Shown here piece by piece: positions 22,264 to 33,660 of a stretch of DNA of 64,000 nucleotides. Position 1 is the first letter of the stretch, and every line of letters starts with the position of its first letter. The notes under the pieces were generated by a model. That model was given only the letters and a program-made list of their open reading frames with translations. It made no database searches and was not told where the DNA came from. Made by a program: the position numbers and the translations under genes. This DNA is from Symsagittifera roscoffensis (Eukaryota > Xenacoelomorpha > Acoela > Convolutidae): positions 78,346,512 through 78,410,511 of the forward strand of contig NC_087064.1 in assembly GCF_963678635.1 (NCBI RefSeq). The letters are read 5' to 3'.

Positions 22264-23588
22264 TTAGTTCGCGAAGAGCGTATTCTTTTGGGTAGTATGG
22301 TGAAAGGTTGTTTCTGTGTCGAAAATTTCTTTTTTGTTTGCTTCGATAAGTTTATATATTACATCAGTAGATTTGTCAATAAATTGAAATGATCCTTTTC
22401 GGATTGGTAGTAACTCTCTAGATATTTTTTTTATTACAAAATTTGGGGTTATGAAAATGTTCAAACTTTTAAATTTGTAGCTGGTGCGAATCGTGAATTC
22501 ATTTGGGAATGAATATTCTGTCATTTTAATAGTTTTTTGGCTAATTTTTGATATAATCTATTGTGTTTTCAATCTCTATTTAAAATCCATTCGGTATGTG
22601 TGCCGGAGGTTAATTTCAAAATTTGTGGGTGGGTGATGAAAATGATCTTCATCGTGTGTATGTAATGGTAGATTATAACACATTCATTCTTTTGTGGATT
22701 GGCAATAACCTTGTGTGTTTTGTGAGGAGTTTGCTGTGAACATTATTGGTTTTCGTGGTTTTTGATTAAAAACCATTTCATAGCTGATAGTCCTAAGGTT
22801 GTTGTTATTTGTGAATTGTGAGCAAAGAGGAACAATTTTACATCTGTTGACCATTCAGTATATTTCGTATCGTTTCCATTTATGATACATCTGAGGTATT
22901 CTTGTAGTGAGCGGTTGATTACTTCAACTAAACCATTAGTCCAAGGTGCATGAGATGTTCGTGGTTTGTGTTTGATGTTATTTAGATGGCAGAAAGTGAT
23001 TATTTCAATATTAATGAGCTCAGTGCCATTGTCTGTGAGAAGGATTTTTAGTTATCAAAGTTTCGCTATCCAGTGTTCATAAAGTGTTGTATATGCATAA
23101 TAGGCATTACAATGAGGTACTGGGTTAAGTGCTAGGTAGTGTGTAAATGACCAGTATATATGAGTTTCCTTCTGCAGAGGGTGATATTGGTCCTTTTTTA
23201 TCAAATGAGATTCTGTGGTTAAAGTATAAACATTGTCCTTTAAAATCTTATTTTTTTCTGCTATTTGCTTTGGTTGTGTGTATGGTTTTTTAAATTGGCA
23301 TGTGATGCAATCATTGTTTATCACTTTAACTTAAATCGTGGCATTTGGAAAGTAAAAACTTTGGATGAAATTTGAGTATGTCTTTTCTGATCCTGCATGT
23401 CCTTTAGTGCTTAAGGAATGTGAAATGTGAAATGCTAGGAGTATCATAATTAGTGGTAAACATGGTACTTTTAATTCAGCTTTTTGATAATCGAAAAAAA
23501 TTGAATTCTCGTTTATGGTTGTATTATTGAATTTTCTAAAGTATTTCAGAAGTGTTTTGTTTCTTAGAATTGTGATATATGCTGCCAT
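22264..23588 (-). pseudogene. Integrase (copy B): zinc-binding domain and DDE core, broken
   Basis: In the element's sense: an N-terminal His/Cys zinc-binding module (STKGHAGSEKTY ... NNDCITCQFKKPY), then a core with TDNGTEL (second catalytic Asp, about 23,018-23,037) and WTNGLVEVINRS (catalytic Glu, about 22,915-22,950), followed by NSQITTTLGLS and the basic C-terminal part. These are the standard HHCC and D,D-35-E features that join element DNA to the chromosome. Frameshifts and stops separate the parts (open pieces at 23,331-23,588, 23,055-23,324 and 22,264-22,524). Copy A lacks this core. Confidence 0.8.
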
Positions 23589-23742
23589 GGGTTTCGTTTT
23601 ATAAGTATGGCAAAATTTTAATTGTCGAATGACTGGGTCAAGGTTTTGGTATTTTTGCAGTAGTTCAAGTGTTAATTTTTCTTCATTTGGTAGAAAGATT
23701 ATTTCAATTTCTAACTTTGAGAGAGGTATGTTATCTAGAGGG

Positions 23743-24960
23743 TCATGGATTGTTAAAAATTTGATTTATTGTGTATTTTGAATCGGTATCTGGAGGACCT
23801 GATAAATTAATATTATCAATTGAATTTTCTTTTTCTATTAAAGAGAATAGATCTGTCCTGTACAATTTTTGTTTTTGTGGTTTTTGTTGTGGGTTGTTTT
23901 TGATCCATGATGAAATTAATTGAAATCTATAAATTCTATGGTTTGGATTTGATTTTTGTGTAAAAGGAAAAGTTATAGGTTTATGGTCTAAGAATAGATC
24001 TGTTGGATGTTTTGATTCATTTCTGTGTGAGTGTATATTATAGGTGTGCATTCTCTCATAAGTGTAAAAAGTCTAAGTTCAGTTTCTGTTAAAAGTCTTG
24101 AGTTTGCTGAAATAAGATCCATTTTATTTGTTCCACTATGTGATTGTAATAATGCTGCGCCAATGCCAAAATTGGAGGCGTCGCACCTAGCAAAAAGTGG
24201 TTGATCTGGATCTGGAAAAGTGTTTGATAATTGTTCAGTGAGAAGTGTTTTTATTTGTTCAAATCGTTTCTGATGTTCTGTTGTCCATTCAAAATTATTT
24301 TGCTGTCTGAGAATGTTATAAAATTGTCTTAAATATTATTGAATTTTATAGACGTATTTACTTAAGAAATTAACCATTCCAAGATTTCCTGGATTTTCTT
24401 TTTATTTGATGGAGGTTGAAGCTTTGTGATTACATCTATGCGGGATTTTAATGGAGTGATTGTATTTTCTTTGATAAATGTCCAAGGAATTTTACAAGGG
24501 TGAGAAAAAGTGGTGATTTATGATCCATTTGTTGTAAGTTTATGGGATTCTTTCATGTTTTCTTTAGGTAGTATTTGATGATATTTGAAGACATTGAACA
24601 TTTAGTTTTTTTGTCTGTGCTTGCATGAAAACATCGTCTAAATATGTTAAGACTTTTTTACTGAGAATGAGTGGTCGAAAAATTTTGCTCATAATTTCTG
24701 AGAATGCTGTTGCTCCTATGGAGAGTCCAAAGAAAATTCTATTAAGTTCGTACTGTTGGTTTCCAATGACGAATTATGTTAAGCGTCGTGACAGTTAATC
24801 TAATGGCATTTGATTGTATGCACTGTTCATGTCAGCTGTTGTAAAATATTTTCCGTTTTTCTTTGTGAAACTTACGCGAATTGGTTCTACAGGCCAATTA
24901 CACTCAGATTCATTTATGAGTGAATTGAGATATCTTGTCTAGAGATGTCTAGAACTATTT
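23743..24960 (-). pseudogene. Reverse transcriptase and RNase H (copy B), broken
   Basis: Homologous to 2,394-3,646 of copy A. The RT active-site box reads LTYLDDVF with YLDD at 24,633-24,644. RNase H has CDASNFGIGAALLQSH near 24,145-24,195 and a Leu-Asp-His-Lys-type motif in the 23,743-24,051 fragment (LFLDHKPITF). Several stops and frameshifts interrupt it, more than in copy A. The order RT then RNase H then integrase is conserved. Confidence 0.8.
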
Positions 24961-25244
24961 TTAATGATTTTTCCTTAGCTAGAATAATAACGGGAATTAT
25001 GAATGCGTTTCCTTTGGTTCTTCTTCTTTTTTACTGCTCTATTTACGTAACTTTGTATGGAGAATTATTGTTAACATGCAATGAAATTATATCTGAACTT
25101 GAAATTTTCGTGTATTTGATGGATGAGTCTGTTACACGAAAACCTTTGTGAATGGGCCTCAATTCAAGATATGACATATATAGTCGTTGTTTGTTCTGTT
25201 TCATATTATATTGTGGGAGTTGACTTACTGAAAAGTTATATACA

Positions 25245-28200
25245 TATGGTGCCAGTGGTTTTAGAAGTTTTCGTTCTTGGTTATGTAATGGGTAGAGTTT
25301 GGAGAAGTCTGGTGGTTGTTTGTTTAGTCTTTAGTAGAATGTAAGTGATGACTTTTTTTTTATTTTTGTCTATTTGTCTTTTATGTGTATTTTGCTATTA
25401 AAAATATTAATTGTAGGAATATATTTGGTGATAAATGGTATTTCAACGATATTGTGTTTTATATCTGTGATATGGAATGTTCATTTAAAAGGTTTGATTA
25501 AAAGTTCTTTCTGTTCCATTGTTCGAGTGGTAATAAGGAAGAGTTGGATTTTTCCAAAATTAGATAAACTTGATCCTTGTGCTGTAGCTAAACTGCTTGA
25601 AGTTTCGAGGGTAATAATTTTGTTTTTCATTCCAGGTGGGAATCTTCATTATATTTGATTCTGCTCCGGAGTCTATTTAAAAATCAATTTTGAGTTCTGG
25701 CGATTGAAAATCTTTACATTTTGGACTTTCTAAAAGAAGTGGTAATGTTCAAATTTTTTTTGGGTAGTTGTATTTTGTTTGATGCGTTTCGACAGAACTC
25801 CCTTTAATTTCTTGTTCAGTATAGTTTGTTATTTTCTTGAATATTATCAGGGTTTTGGAGATGGTTATTTTTGTTTTGATAATAATTCGATTCTGTTGGT
25901 GTTTCATAATCATTTTCAATCTGAAGAATGTTTAATGAAAGCGTTTTTTCTGATTCGCTCTCATCGTCTGTAGATTCGCAAATTACCTGGTTTAGGTGTA
26001 ATTCTGTGGTTTCTGCGTTATCAAAACCAGTAGGCTCTGATTGTGTTTCTTCAGTTGATTGTACTTGGTTAATTTGTCTTTGATGTTTAGGTGTACTACT
26101 TCTATAGTTTTGTTGCGAATTCTGATTTTGTCTATTACTTCTGTGCGGTGAGGGAGAAAGGTTTTTTTTTCCCGATTTTGATAATTCGAAGTTCTAATTT
26201 AAGAGTTGCCACGTGATCTATTGTGATAATTATTACAATAGATAATTATTATGATAATTATTACGTATGGTGCCAGTGGTTTTAGAAGTTTTCGTTCTTG
26301 GTTATGTAATGGGTAGAGTTTGGAGAAGTCTGGTGGTTGTTTGTTTAGTCTTTAGTAGAATGTAAGTGATGACTTTTTTTTATTTTTGTCTATTTGTCTT
26401 TTATGTGTATTTTGCTATTAAAAATATTAATTGTAGGAATATATTTGGTGATAAATGGTATTTCAACGATATTGTGTTTTATATCTGTGATATGGAATGT
26501 TTGTTTAAAAGGTTTGATTAAAAGTTCTTTCTGTTCCATTGTTCGAGTGGTAATAAGGAAGAGTTGGATTTTTCCAAAATTAGATAAACTTGATCCTTGT
26601 GCTGTAGCTAAACTGCTTGAAGTTTCGAGGGTAATAATTTTGTTTTTCATTCCAGGTGGGAATCTTCATTATATTTGATTCTGCTCCGGAGTCTATTTAA
26701 AAATCAATTTTGAGTTCTGGCGATTGAAAATCTTTACATTTTGGACTTTCTAAAAGAAGTGGTAATGTTCAAATTTTTTTTGGGTAGTTGTATTTTGTTT
26801 GATGCGTTTCGACAGAACTCCCTTTAATTTCTTGTTCAGTATAGTTTGTTATTTTCTTGAATATTATCAGGGTTTTGGAGATGGTTATTTTTGTTTTGAT
26901 AATAATTCGATTCTGTTGGTGTTTCATAATCATTTTCAATCTGAAGAATGTTTAATGAAAGCGTTTTTTCTGATTCGCTCTCATCGTCTGTAGATTCGCA
27001 AATTACCTGGTTTAGGTGTAATTCTGTGGTTTCTGCGTTATCAAAACCAGTAGGCTCTGATTGTGTTTCTTCAGTTGATTGTACTTGGTTAATTTGTCTT
27101 TGATGTTTAGGTGTACTACTTCTATAGTTTTGTTGCGAATTCTGATTTTGTCTATTACTTCTGTGCGGTGAGGGAGAAAGGTTTTTTTTTCCCGATTTTG
27201 ATAATTCGAAGTTCTAATTTAAGAGTTGCCACGTGATCTATTGTGATAATTATTACAATAGATAATTATTATGATAATTATTACGTATGGTGCCAGTGGT
27301 TTTAGAAGTTTTCGTTCTTGGTTATGTAATGGGTAGAGTTTGGAGAAGTCTGGTGGTTGTTTGTTTAGTCTTTAGTAGAATGTAAGTGATGACTTTTTTT
27401 TATTTTTGTCTATTTGTCTTTTATGTGTATTTTGCTATTAAAAATATTAATTGTAGGAATATATTTGGTGATAAATGGTATTTCAACGATATTGTGTTTT
27501 ATATCTGTGATATGGAATGTTCATTTAAAAGGTTTGATTAAAAGTTCTTTCTGTTCCATTGTTCGAGTGGTAATAAGGAAGAGTTGGATTTTTCCAAAAT
27601 TAGATAAACTTGATCCTTGTGCTGTAGCTAAACTGCTTGAAGTTTCGAGGGTAATAATTTTGTTTTTCATTCCAGGTGGGAATCTTCATTATATTTGATT
27701 CTGCTCCGGAGTCTATTTAAAAATCAATTTTGAGTTCTGGCGATTGAAAATCTTTACATTTTGGACTTTCTAAAAGAAGTATTAATGTTCAAATTTTTTT
27801 TGGGTAGTTGTATTTTGTTTGATGCGTTTCGACAGAACTCCCTTTAATTTCTTGTTCAGTATAGTTTGTTATTTTCTTGAATATTATCAGGGTTTTGGAG
27901 ATGGTTATTTTTGTTTTGATAATAATTCGATTCTGTTGGTGTTTCATAATCATTTTCAATCTGAAGAATGTTTAATGAAAGCGTTTTTTCTGATTCGCTC
28001 TCATCGTCTGTAGATTCGCAAATTACCTGGTTTAGGTGTAATTCTGTGGTTTCTGCGTTATCAAAACCAGTAGGCTCTGATTGTGTTTCTTCAGTTGATT
28101 GTACTTGGTTAATTTGTCTTTGATGTTTAGGTGTACTACTTCTATAGTTTTGTTGCGAATTCTGATTTTGTCTATTACTTCTGTGCGGTGAGGGAGAAAG

Positions 28201-29295
28201 GTTTTTTTTTCCCGATTTTGATAATTCGAAGTTCTAATTTAAGAGTTGCCACGTGATCTATTGTGATAATTATTACAATAGATAATTATTATGATAATTA
28301 TTACGTATGGTGCCAGTGGTTTTAGAAGTTTTCGTTCTTGGTTATGTAATGGGTAGAGTTTGGAGAAGTCTGGTGGTTGTTTGTTTAGTCTTTAGTAGAA
28401 TGTAAGTGATGACTTTTTTTTATTTTTGTCTATTTGTCTTTTATGTGTATTTTGCTATTAAAAATATTAATTGTAGGAATATATTTGGTGATAAATGGTA
28501 TTTCAACGATATTGTGTTTTATATCTGTGAAATGGAATGTTTGTTTAAAAGGTTTGATTAAAAGTTCTTTCTGTTCCATTGTTCGAGTGGTAATAAGGAA
28601 GAGTTGGATTTTTCCAAAATTAGATAAACTTGATCCTTGTGCTGTAGCTAAACTGCTTGAAGTTTCGAGGGTAATAATTTTGTTTTTCATTCCAGGTGGG
28701 AATCTTCATTATATTTGATTCTGCTCCGGAGTCTATTTAAAAATCAATTTTGAGTTCTGGCGATTGAAAATCTTTACATTTTGGACTTTCTAAAAGAAGT
28801 GGTATTGTTCAAATTTTTTTTTGGGTAGTTGTATTTTGTTTGATGCGTTTCGACAGAACTCCCTTTAATTTCTTGTTCAGTATAGTTTGTTATTTTCTTG
28901 AATATTATCAGGGTTTTGGAGATGGTTATTTTTGTTTTGATAATAATTCGATTCTGTTGGTGTTTCATAATCATTTTCAATCTGAAGAATGTTTAATGAA
29001 AGCGTTTTTTCTGATTCGCTCTCATCGTCTGTAGATTCGCAAATTACCTGGTTTAGGTGTAATTCTGTGGTTTCTGCGTTATCAAAACCAGTAGGCTCTG
29101 ATTGTGTTTCTTCAGTTGATTGTACTTGGTTAATTTGTCTTTGATGTTTAGGTGTACTACTTCTATAGTTTTGTTGCGAATTCTGATTTTGTCTATTATT
29201 TCTGTGCCGTGAGGGAGAAATGTTTTTTTTTCCAATTTTGATAATTCGAAGTTCTAATTTAAGAGTTGCCACGTGATCTATTGTGATAATTATTA
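25245..29295 (-). repeat. 1,020-bp tandem amplification over protease/gag, about 4 copies
   Basis: Units at 25,245-26,265 (1,021 bp, one extra T), 26,266-27,285, 27,286-28,305 and 28,306-29,295 (partial, lacking the last 30 bp). They are nearly identical. Units 1-3 end in a 30-bp filler built from copies of GATAATTATTA. Each unit carries, on the minus strand, the gag C-terminus (ESEKTLSLNI) and the protease box IDSGAESNI with an in-frame TAA just upstream. The plus-strand 94- and 64-codon frames that recur in each unit are shadows. Confidence 0.97.
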
Positions 29296-29880
29296 TAGTT
29301 TGATCTAATATTTGAATAGTTTCGTGATCTGTTTTTTTGATACTGTCTGTTACTGTTGTTTGAATAGCTTTTGTTTCTATTGTATGATGAGCTTCTAGAG
29401 CGATCATTTGAATAATATCTGTTTCGGGGGTTTGAGTTTGAAGGATTCCTGTTATAATTTGAATAGTTGCTTCTACTTGAGTTTGATGTTGAATAATTAT
29501 TTCGATTTTGACTATTTTGACTGTTTGATCGACCATATCTATTTTGTGAGAAGTTTCGTGAAATTCTTTGATCTGGAGATCTTCCAGGATAGTTTTATCT
29601 GTAGGGTGGTTGTTGTCTACAGACATTATAGTTATCAGGAAAAAGTTTTCCAGAACTATTAACACTGTGAATATTTTTGTTTGGTAGATTTTGGTCTTTT
29701 CTCATGTATTGGTAAAATGATTTGTTTGTTTCTCTATGTTTTTGTGGTCTTTTCTAATTATCACGTTGTTTTTGTCTACATTCAGCATTGCTGTGTCCGT
29801 ATCTACGGCAATAGTTATACCATTTTTTGAATGATGTTTTGCCTTTAAAATTGGGGTTTTTCTCGTAGATACTTAATAAT
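28877..29880 (-). pseudogene. Gag nucleocapsid (copy B): decayed CCHC knuckle and Arg/Ser/Asn-rich tail
   Basis: At about 29,778-29,825 the minus strand reads WYNYCRRYGHSNAEC, the copy A zinc knuckle with its first Cys replaced by Tyr. The true frame then continues as an Arg/Ser/Asn/Tyr-rich segment (RNRYYSNDRSRSSSY) with one TAA, ending near 29,260. A 262-codon Thr/Ile/Gln-rich frame (28,877-29,665) is also open over the same DNA; the comparison with copy A and the knuckle frame show that most of it is a shadow, but its last third (RQINQVQSTEETQSEP onward) does coincide with the gag end. Confidence 0.75.
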
Positions 29881-30490
29881 TGAAAGAATTTATCAGGTAG
29901 TTCAGTGTCAGAGTCATGAGCACTAGTTATTTGTGAAGTAAAGGCTTGAATATTATTTATATACTGTAATTTCTTCCAGTTTCATAGTTATTTCAGCTTG
30001 TTCTAGTTTATCTACTAGTTTTCTGAAGTCTAAATCGGGTTCTCGAATTGAAGATGGATGTGATGCTTTCTTTTTTAATACTATTTTCTGTAATTGAGGT
30101 GTTGGAGTCATCATTAGTTTTTCTGTCTCTTTTGTGTTTTTATAATCATGCGTATTTTGGGAATATGGTATTCTTACTAATGTTTCAATTCTTACCGCAA
30201 GTTGTTTAATTGTCTCGTTTGGGATTCAACGAATTTCATTGCATAAGTTTCTTTGGTGTTGTTTGTTTCTTTCAGAATCGAACATTTTTGAAAGTTCTTG
30301 TGTGAATTTTGTCCAATCTGATTAAAAATCTATACAGAAAACTGAAAACCAATTTTGGGCTGCGCCATCAAGTGCTTTGGATTAGAGCTGTGCATCTATC
30401 TAATCAAATTTGATGAAGTGGTATATTTACTGGTTCAGGTCCTATATTTAAAATCAATTTTGCTGTGACTATATTTGAACAATCTTCTAC

Positions 30491-31367
30491 TTAGTATTCG
30501 GGATCTGTTCCTGTGAATACCATTGAGGAATCACCCATAAGGTATGGATTCATAGTCATTTGTAGTGATTCTGCGGCATTTGGTATTTGAGAAAAATTTT
30601 TATTTTGAGTCTTTGTTATTTCGTGTTGTTGTAGATAAAAAGGTAGTGGGATTTCATTTTGCACTTGAGTTGGTTGGTAATTTTGTGTGTTCACTGGTTT
30701 TTGTGATTGAAAATTTTAATTATATGATGTTGGGTGATCGATGAATAATGAATTATAGTTTATAGGTGTTGCATCATTAGTAAGTGGAGTTTTTCTAACA
30801 TAATCTCTGTTTATGGAAACCGTGGTACTTGCTTGACTTGAGATGTCAGTTGTATATTAATAAATGGTGGATGAGACTATTCACGGTCCCATACTTAATA
30901 TGTTTCGTCTGCCAAAATAGTTTCATCGTCTGAATTTTGCGGTTGAAAACTTTTCCTTGCTAGTAATTCAAGGTCAAAGTTTTGGACAAAATAATCAGTT
31001 AGAAACCATGCTAGTATCTTTTGTAGATCGTGTTCAAAATTTTGTGATATATCGTTATTAGTGAGATTTTCACGGATGGTATTTAAAAGTTTTGAGAAAA
31101 TACTTATTTCTGGTCTTACAGCTGTAAATCGGGGTGTTTGAATTAGTCAATTTGTGTTTCTCTCAATTCTAATGTGGATAGATAGCTATAAAAAATTGAG
31201 AATACATCGTTTGTGAATATGGAGTTTGCTCTATGTGAATTTTGGTGTTGTATATTTCTTATGTAGTCTGTAAAAACTTTTGAGAAATCTATATCTTTAT
31301 CGTCAGTTTGTATTTGGTGTTTTTTGTTAATTATTTTGGTTATGCAATCTTGACTGTGAACATACAA
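30491..31367 (-). pseudogene. Gag central and N-terminal fragments (copy B)
   Basis: Open pieces at 30,491-30,694 (Pro/Gln-rich, YQPTQVQNEIPLPFYLQQ) and 31,143-31,367 (FSKVFTDYIRNIQHQN). The latter matches the region of copy A at about 7,050-7,150. No domain can be named. The position between the first basic ORF and the zinc knuckle defines them as Gag. Confidence 0.5.
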
Positions 31368-31649
31368 TAATGTGATGCGATATTAAATATATATCTTCTA
31401 GGTAATGATCAACGATTTGTCGTTTTATTTGTACTTCAGGAAATTCATGTTTACATGCGCTAATTGCTTTTTCAAATAACTTTTAAAATAAGTTATCACA
31501 AAATTGTACTTGTCCTCGGGAGGGATCAATTTGTGGTTTTATAAGAATTAGGAGTATCGAGTTATTGTAGAAAATTTCGTTGTTTTTGATCATGTCTTAT
31601 ATTGTAAGACTGTTAGTGTGTAACATTCAATATGTCTTGTTGGTTGATT

Positions 31650-32040
31650 CTAATTATCTAGGCGTATTGGTTTGTTGATAAATGACTCTCTTATTTTGCG
31701 TTTTCCTTTTATTGATGATGTTGTTGTGGGGTTCTGAGTCGGAAAAATTTATTTGGTCGTCGATCGGGTTATTTTTGCTTACGGAATCTTTTAATTCTTG
31801 AAGTTCCTGTAGAGTGATTGTGTCTGATTCTGAGACTGCATTTCTTCGTTTTGAAAATCGTTTTCTGATAATTTGTTTTTGTTTTGTTATGATTGTCTTT
31901 TTTCGTGTTTGTCGTTTTGATCTTATATATCCTATTTTTTGTCTGTGTGGTGTGATTACAAGGTCGTATCTTCAGTCTTTAGTTAAACAATTATGTAATA
32001 CGATTGTTTGTTTGTTACCTAGATGATCTCTTGACAAAAG
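31650..32040 (-). pseudogene. First basic ORF (copy B)
   Basis: Minus-strand homologue of 7,496-7,891 with LGNKQTIVLHNC, RKRFSKRRNAVSESD and a basic end, broken by one stop and lacking the starting ATG. It ends at an in-frame TAG at the position where copy A also stops, which supports a short separate ORF in the family. Function unknown. Confidence 0.5.
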
Positions 32041-33240
32041 GTTTAGGATGATGGATGCAATACTTGGGTTAGAGATTGTTAATTTTTTAGATTTAGTTCA
32101 TACGAGTTTTGTGTGGTTTTCTTATCTTGGGGCATAGATTGTCGTGATTAAGTTCTAATTTAAGATAGAATTAACTAATCTTACTTAAGGGTTGTGATTT
32201 GTGATCAAGGGTTGGAGAATAGTAAATCAATCAACAAGGCTCAGGTATAGTTAGAACGCAAGTAGATCGTTAGACACTAATTTATGATTTACTAAGTTTA
32301 AGTGTTTTAGCCTGGGTCATCTAGGAGGAAGGGAATCAATCGAAGGATGAGTAACCGAAAATCTTCACTGTTTATTTTAATTAAGACGGTTGGTTTTTTC
32401 AAAAATTTCTATTGGTCTTGGGTCGTTGATAAGGGTTGGGTAGTGAAAAGTGTGTGGAGGGGGGAACAAAATCGTTTTATTTGATCTAAAGAAGGCCTTG
32501 ATGATCAGAAAATAAAGAAATTTAATTTAAGTGACTCTAAAGATCCAAGAAAAGCTTTGATGATCTGTTATTCATGTTAAGATAATTTAAAAAAAACAAG
32601 GATAAGTCTTGATAGAATTTAATGTAAAGGTTTAAGTGTTAAAAACTTAAAATTAAGGTTTAGTTGATGTTAGTTTTGTGTAACTTGCTGCTTGTTTTAA
32701 GTGATGAAGCTGGGAGGAAGAAATGTTATGACAGATTATTAAAAGTGAAGATGATTTTTTATTTTAACTAAATTTTGTGTTTCTATTTAATGAAGTATTT
32801 TTTTTCAAAATGTTTTAATTTACTGCAGGTGTTTTGGAGGGAACGACTTGTGTTGTTTTTATCAGTCTTCATGGTATAAATAACACGTTTAGCACCATTA
32901 AGGTTACTGAAGATTTTCTTGAAACTTTATGTCAGTAAATGAAAATCTAAATTTACTGCGGAAAGGATTCTAATTACAATGTTTGTTCCGATTTCCGTTG
33001 GACTATTATGAAATGAATCGGTAGATTTCTTCCTAACCTTAGATCGTGCCTTGCCCTTGGTCTTCTCACAATACCTTGAATTTAGCGTATTGTTTGGAAA
33101 ATTGGCGGTGATCTAATGAGTCGGAGAGACACTTATAATAAATTGTCTATTCATGTAACATTTTTGCAATTTTGCAATTGTCTAATTCTAGAATCTATTT
33201 TTTGTAAATCTTTTGTAAAGTTAGTTAAGGTCTTGTTTGA
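32041..33240 (-). promoter_or_regulatory. 5' leader of copy B with internal repeats
   Basis: About 1.2 kb, homologous to 7,892-9,174 in copy A. The repeated words AGGGTTGG (32,208 and 32,433) and AAGGCCTTGATGATC-type motifs (near 32,490, 32,553 and 32,605) are retained. No open frame. Confidence 0.5.
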
Positions 33241-33258
33241 GAGTTTTGGTCGCACAGA
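33241..33258 (-). promoter_or_regulatory. Primer-binding site of copy B
   Basis: Adjacent to the LTR the plus strand reads TGGTCGCACA then GA, matching the tRNA 3' end in copy A (TGGTCGC, A, then CCA reduced to CA). Upstream TTTGAGA resembles the T-loop seen in copy A, with the stem no longer paired. Confidence 0.6.
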
Positions 33259-33620
33259 TGAGTTATGCATGAATCACAGTACTCATAGAGAAATTTCCGA
33301 AAAGGTACACCGTCTGCTCGTCACGCTCTCTCATTTTCGGCCGGATAGATTCGTGCAACTTCTTAGTCTAATACCGATCTTACTCTTACTCTTATATCTC
33401 CTAGTCTCAATAGATCTAGTGTATAATGGTTTAAGCGAGTTAGTTTCCAGAAGGAGAACAATTGTATTCTAAGTTTAATGCGAATCTCTCTGGTGCTGAA
33501 ATTACAAGTAGTTTCAGCGCATACAAATAAGTGTAAATGTTAGTTTTGGAATATGGTTCGTTAGTTAAGAATATTTTATAGAGTTAGATAATTATATTAT
33601 TAACCAATTATAAATTGTCA
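33259..33620 (-). repeat. 5' LTR of copy B
   Basis: 362 bp, TGAGTTA to AATTGTCA, thus TG...CA ends on the plus strand. Clearly similar to the 3' LTR at 11,677-12,037 with many substitutions, which implies an old insertion (the two LTRs are identical at integration). Confidence 0.8.
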
Positions 33621-33660
33621 TTTTGAAATCTATCCAAGAGTGTGAAAACAGTCTGGGAAG

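Larger units (their letters stand above)
11677..33620 (-). mobile_element. Ty3/Gypsy-class LTR retroelement, copy B (complete, decayed, amplified)
   Basis: Bounded by two LTRs in the same orientation, about 361 bp each. In the element's sense (right to left): 5' LTR, primer site, leader, first basic ORF, gag with a CCHC-type knuckle, protease, RT with YLDD, RNase H, HHCC/DDE integrase, spacer, env-like region, tandemly duplicated 3' region and 3' LTR. At 21.9 kb it is about twice the size expected for the class because of two internal tandem duplications. Stops and frameshifts run throughout. No target-site duplication is evident: CCTAT on the left and TTTTG on the right. Confidence 0.85.

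Noticed and set aside
25374..28718. 94- and 64-codon plus-strand frames repeated four times
   Set aside because: They are antisense shadows of the protease/gag coding strand; repetition comes from the 1,020-bp amplification.
11672..33625. Target-site duplication of LTR element copy B
   Set aside because: The flanks CCTAT and TTTTG do not match; LTR borders may be off by a few bases or the sites have decayed.
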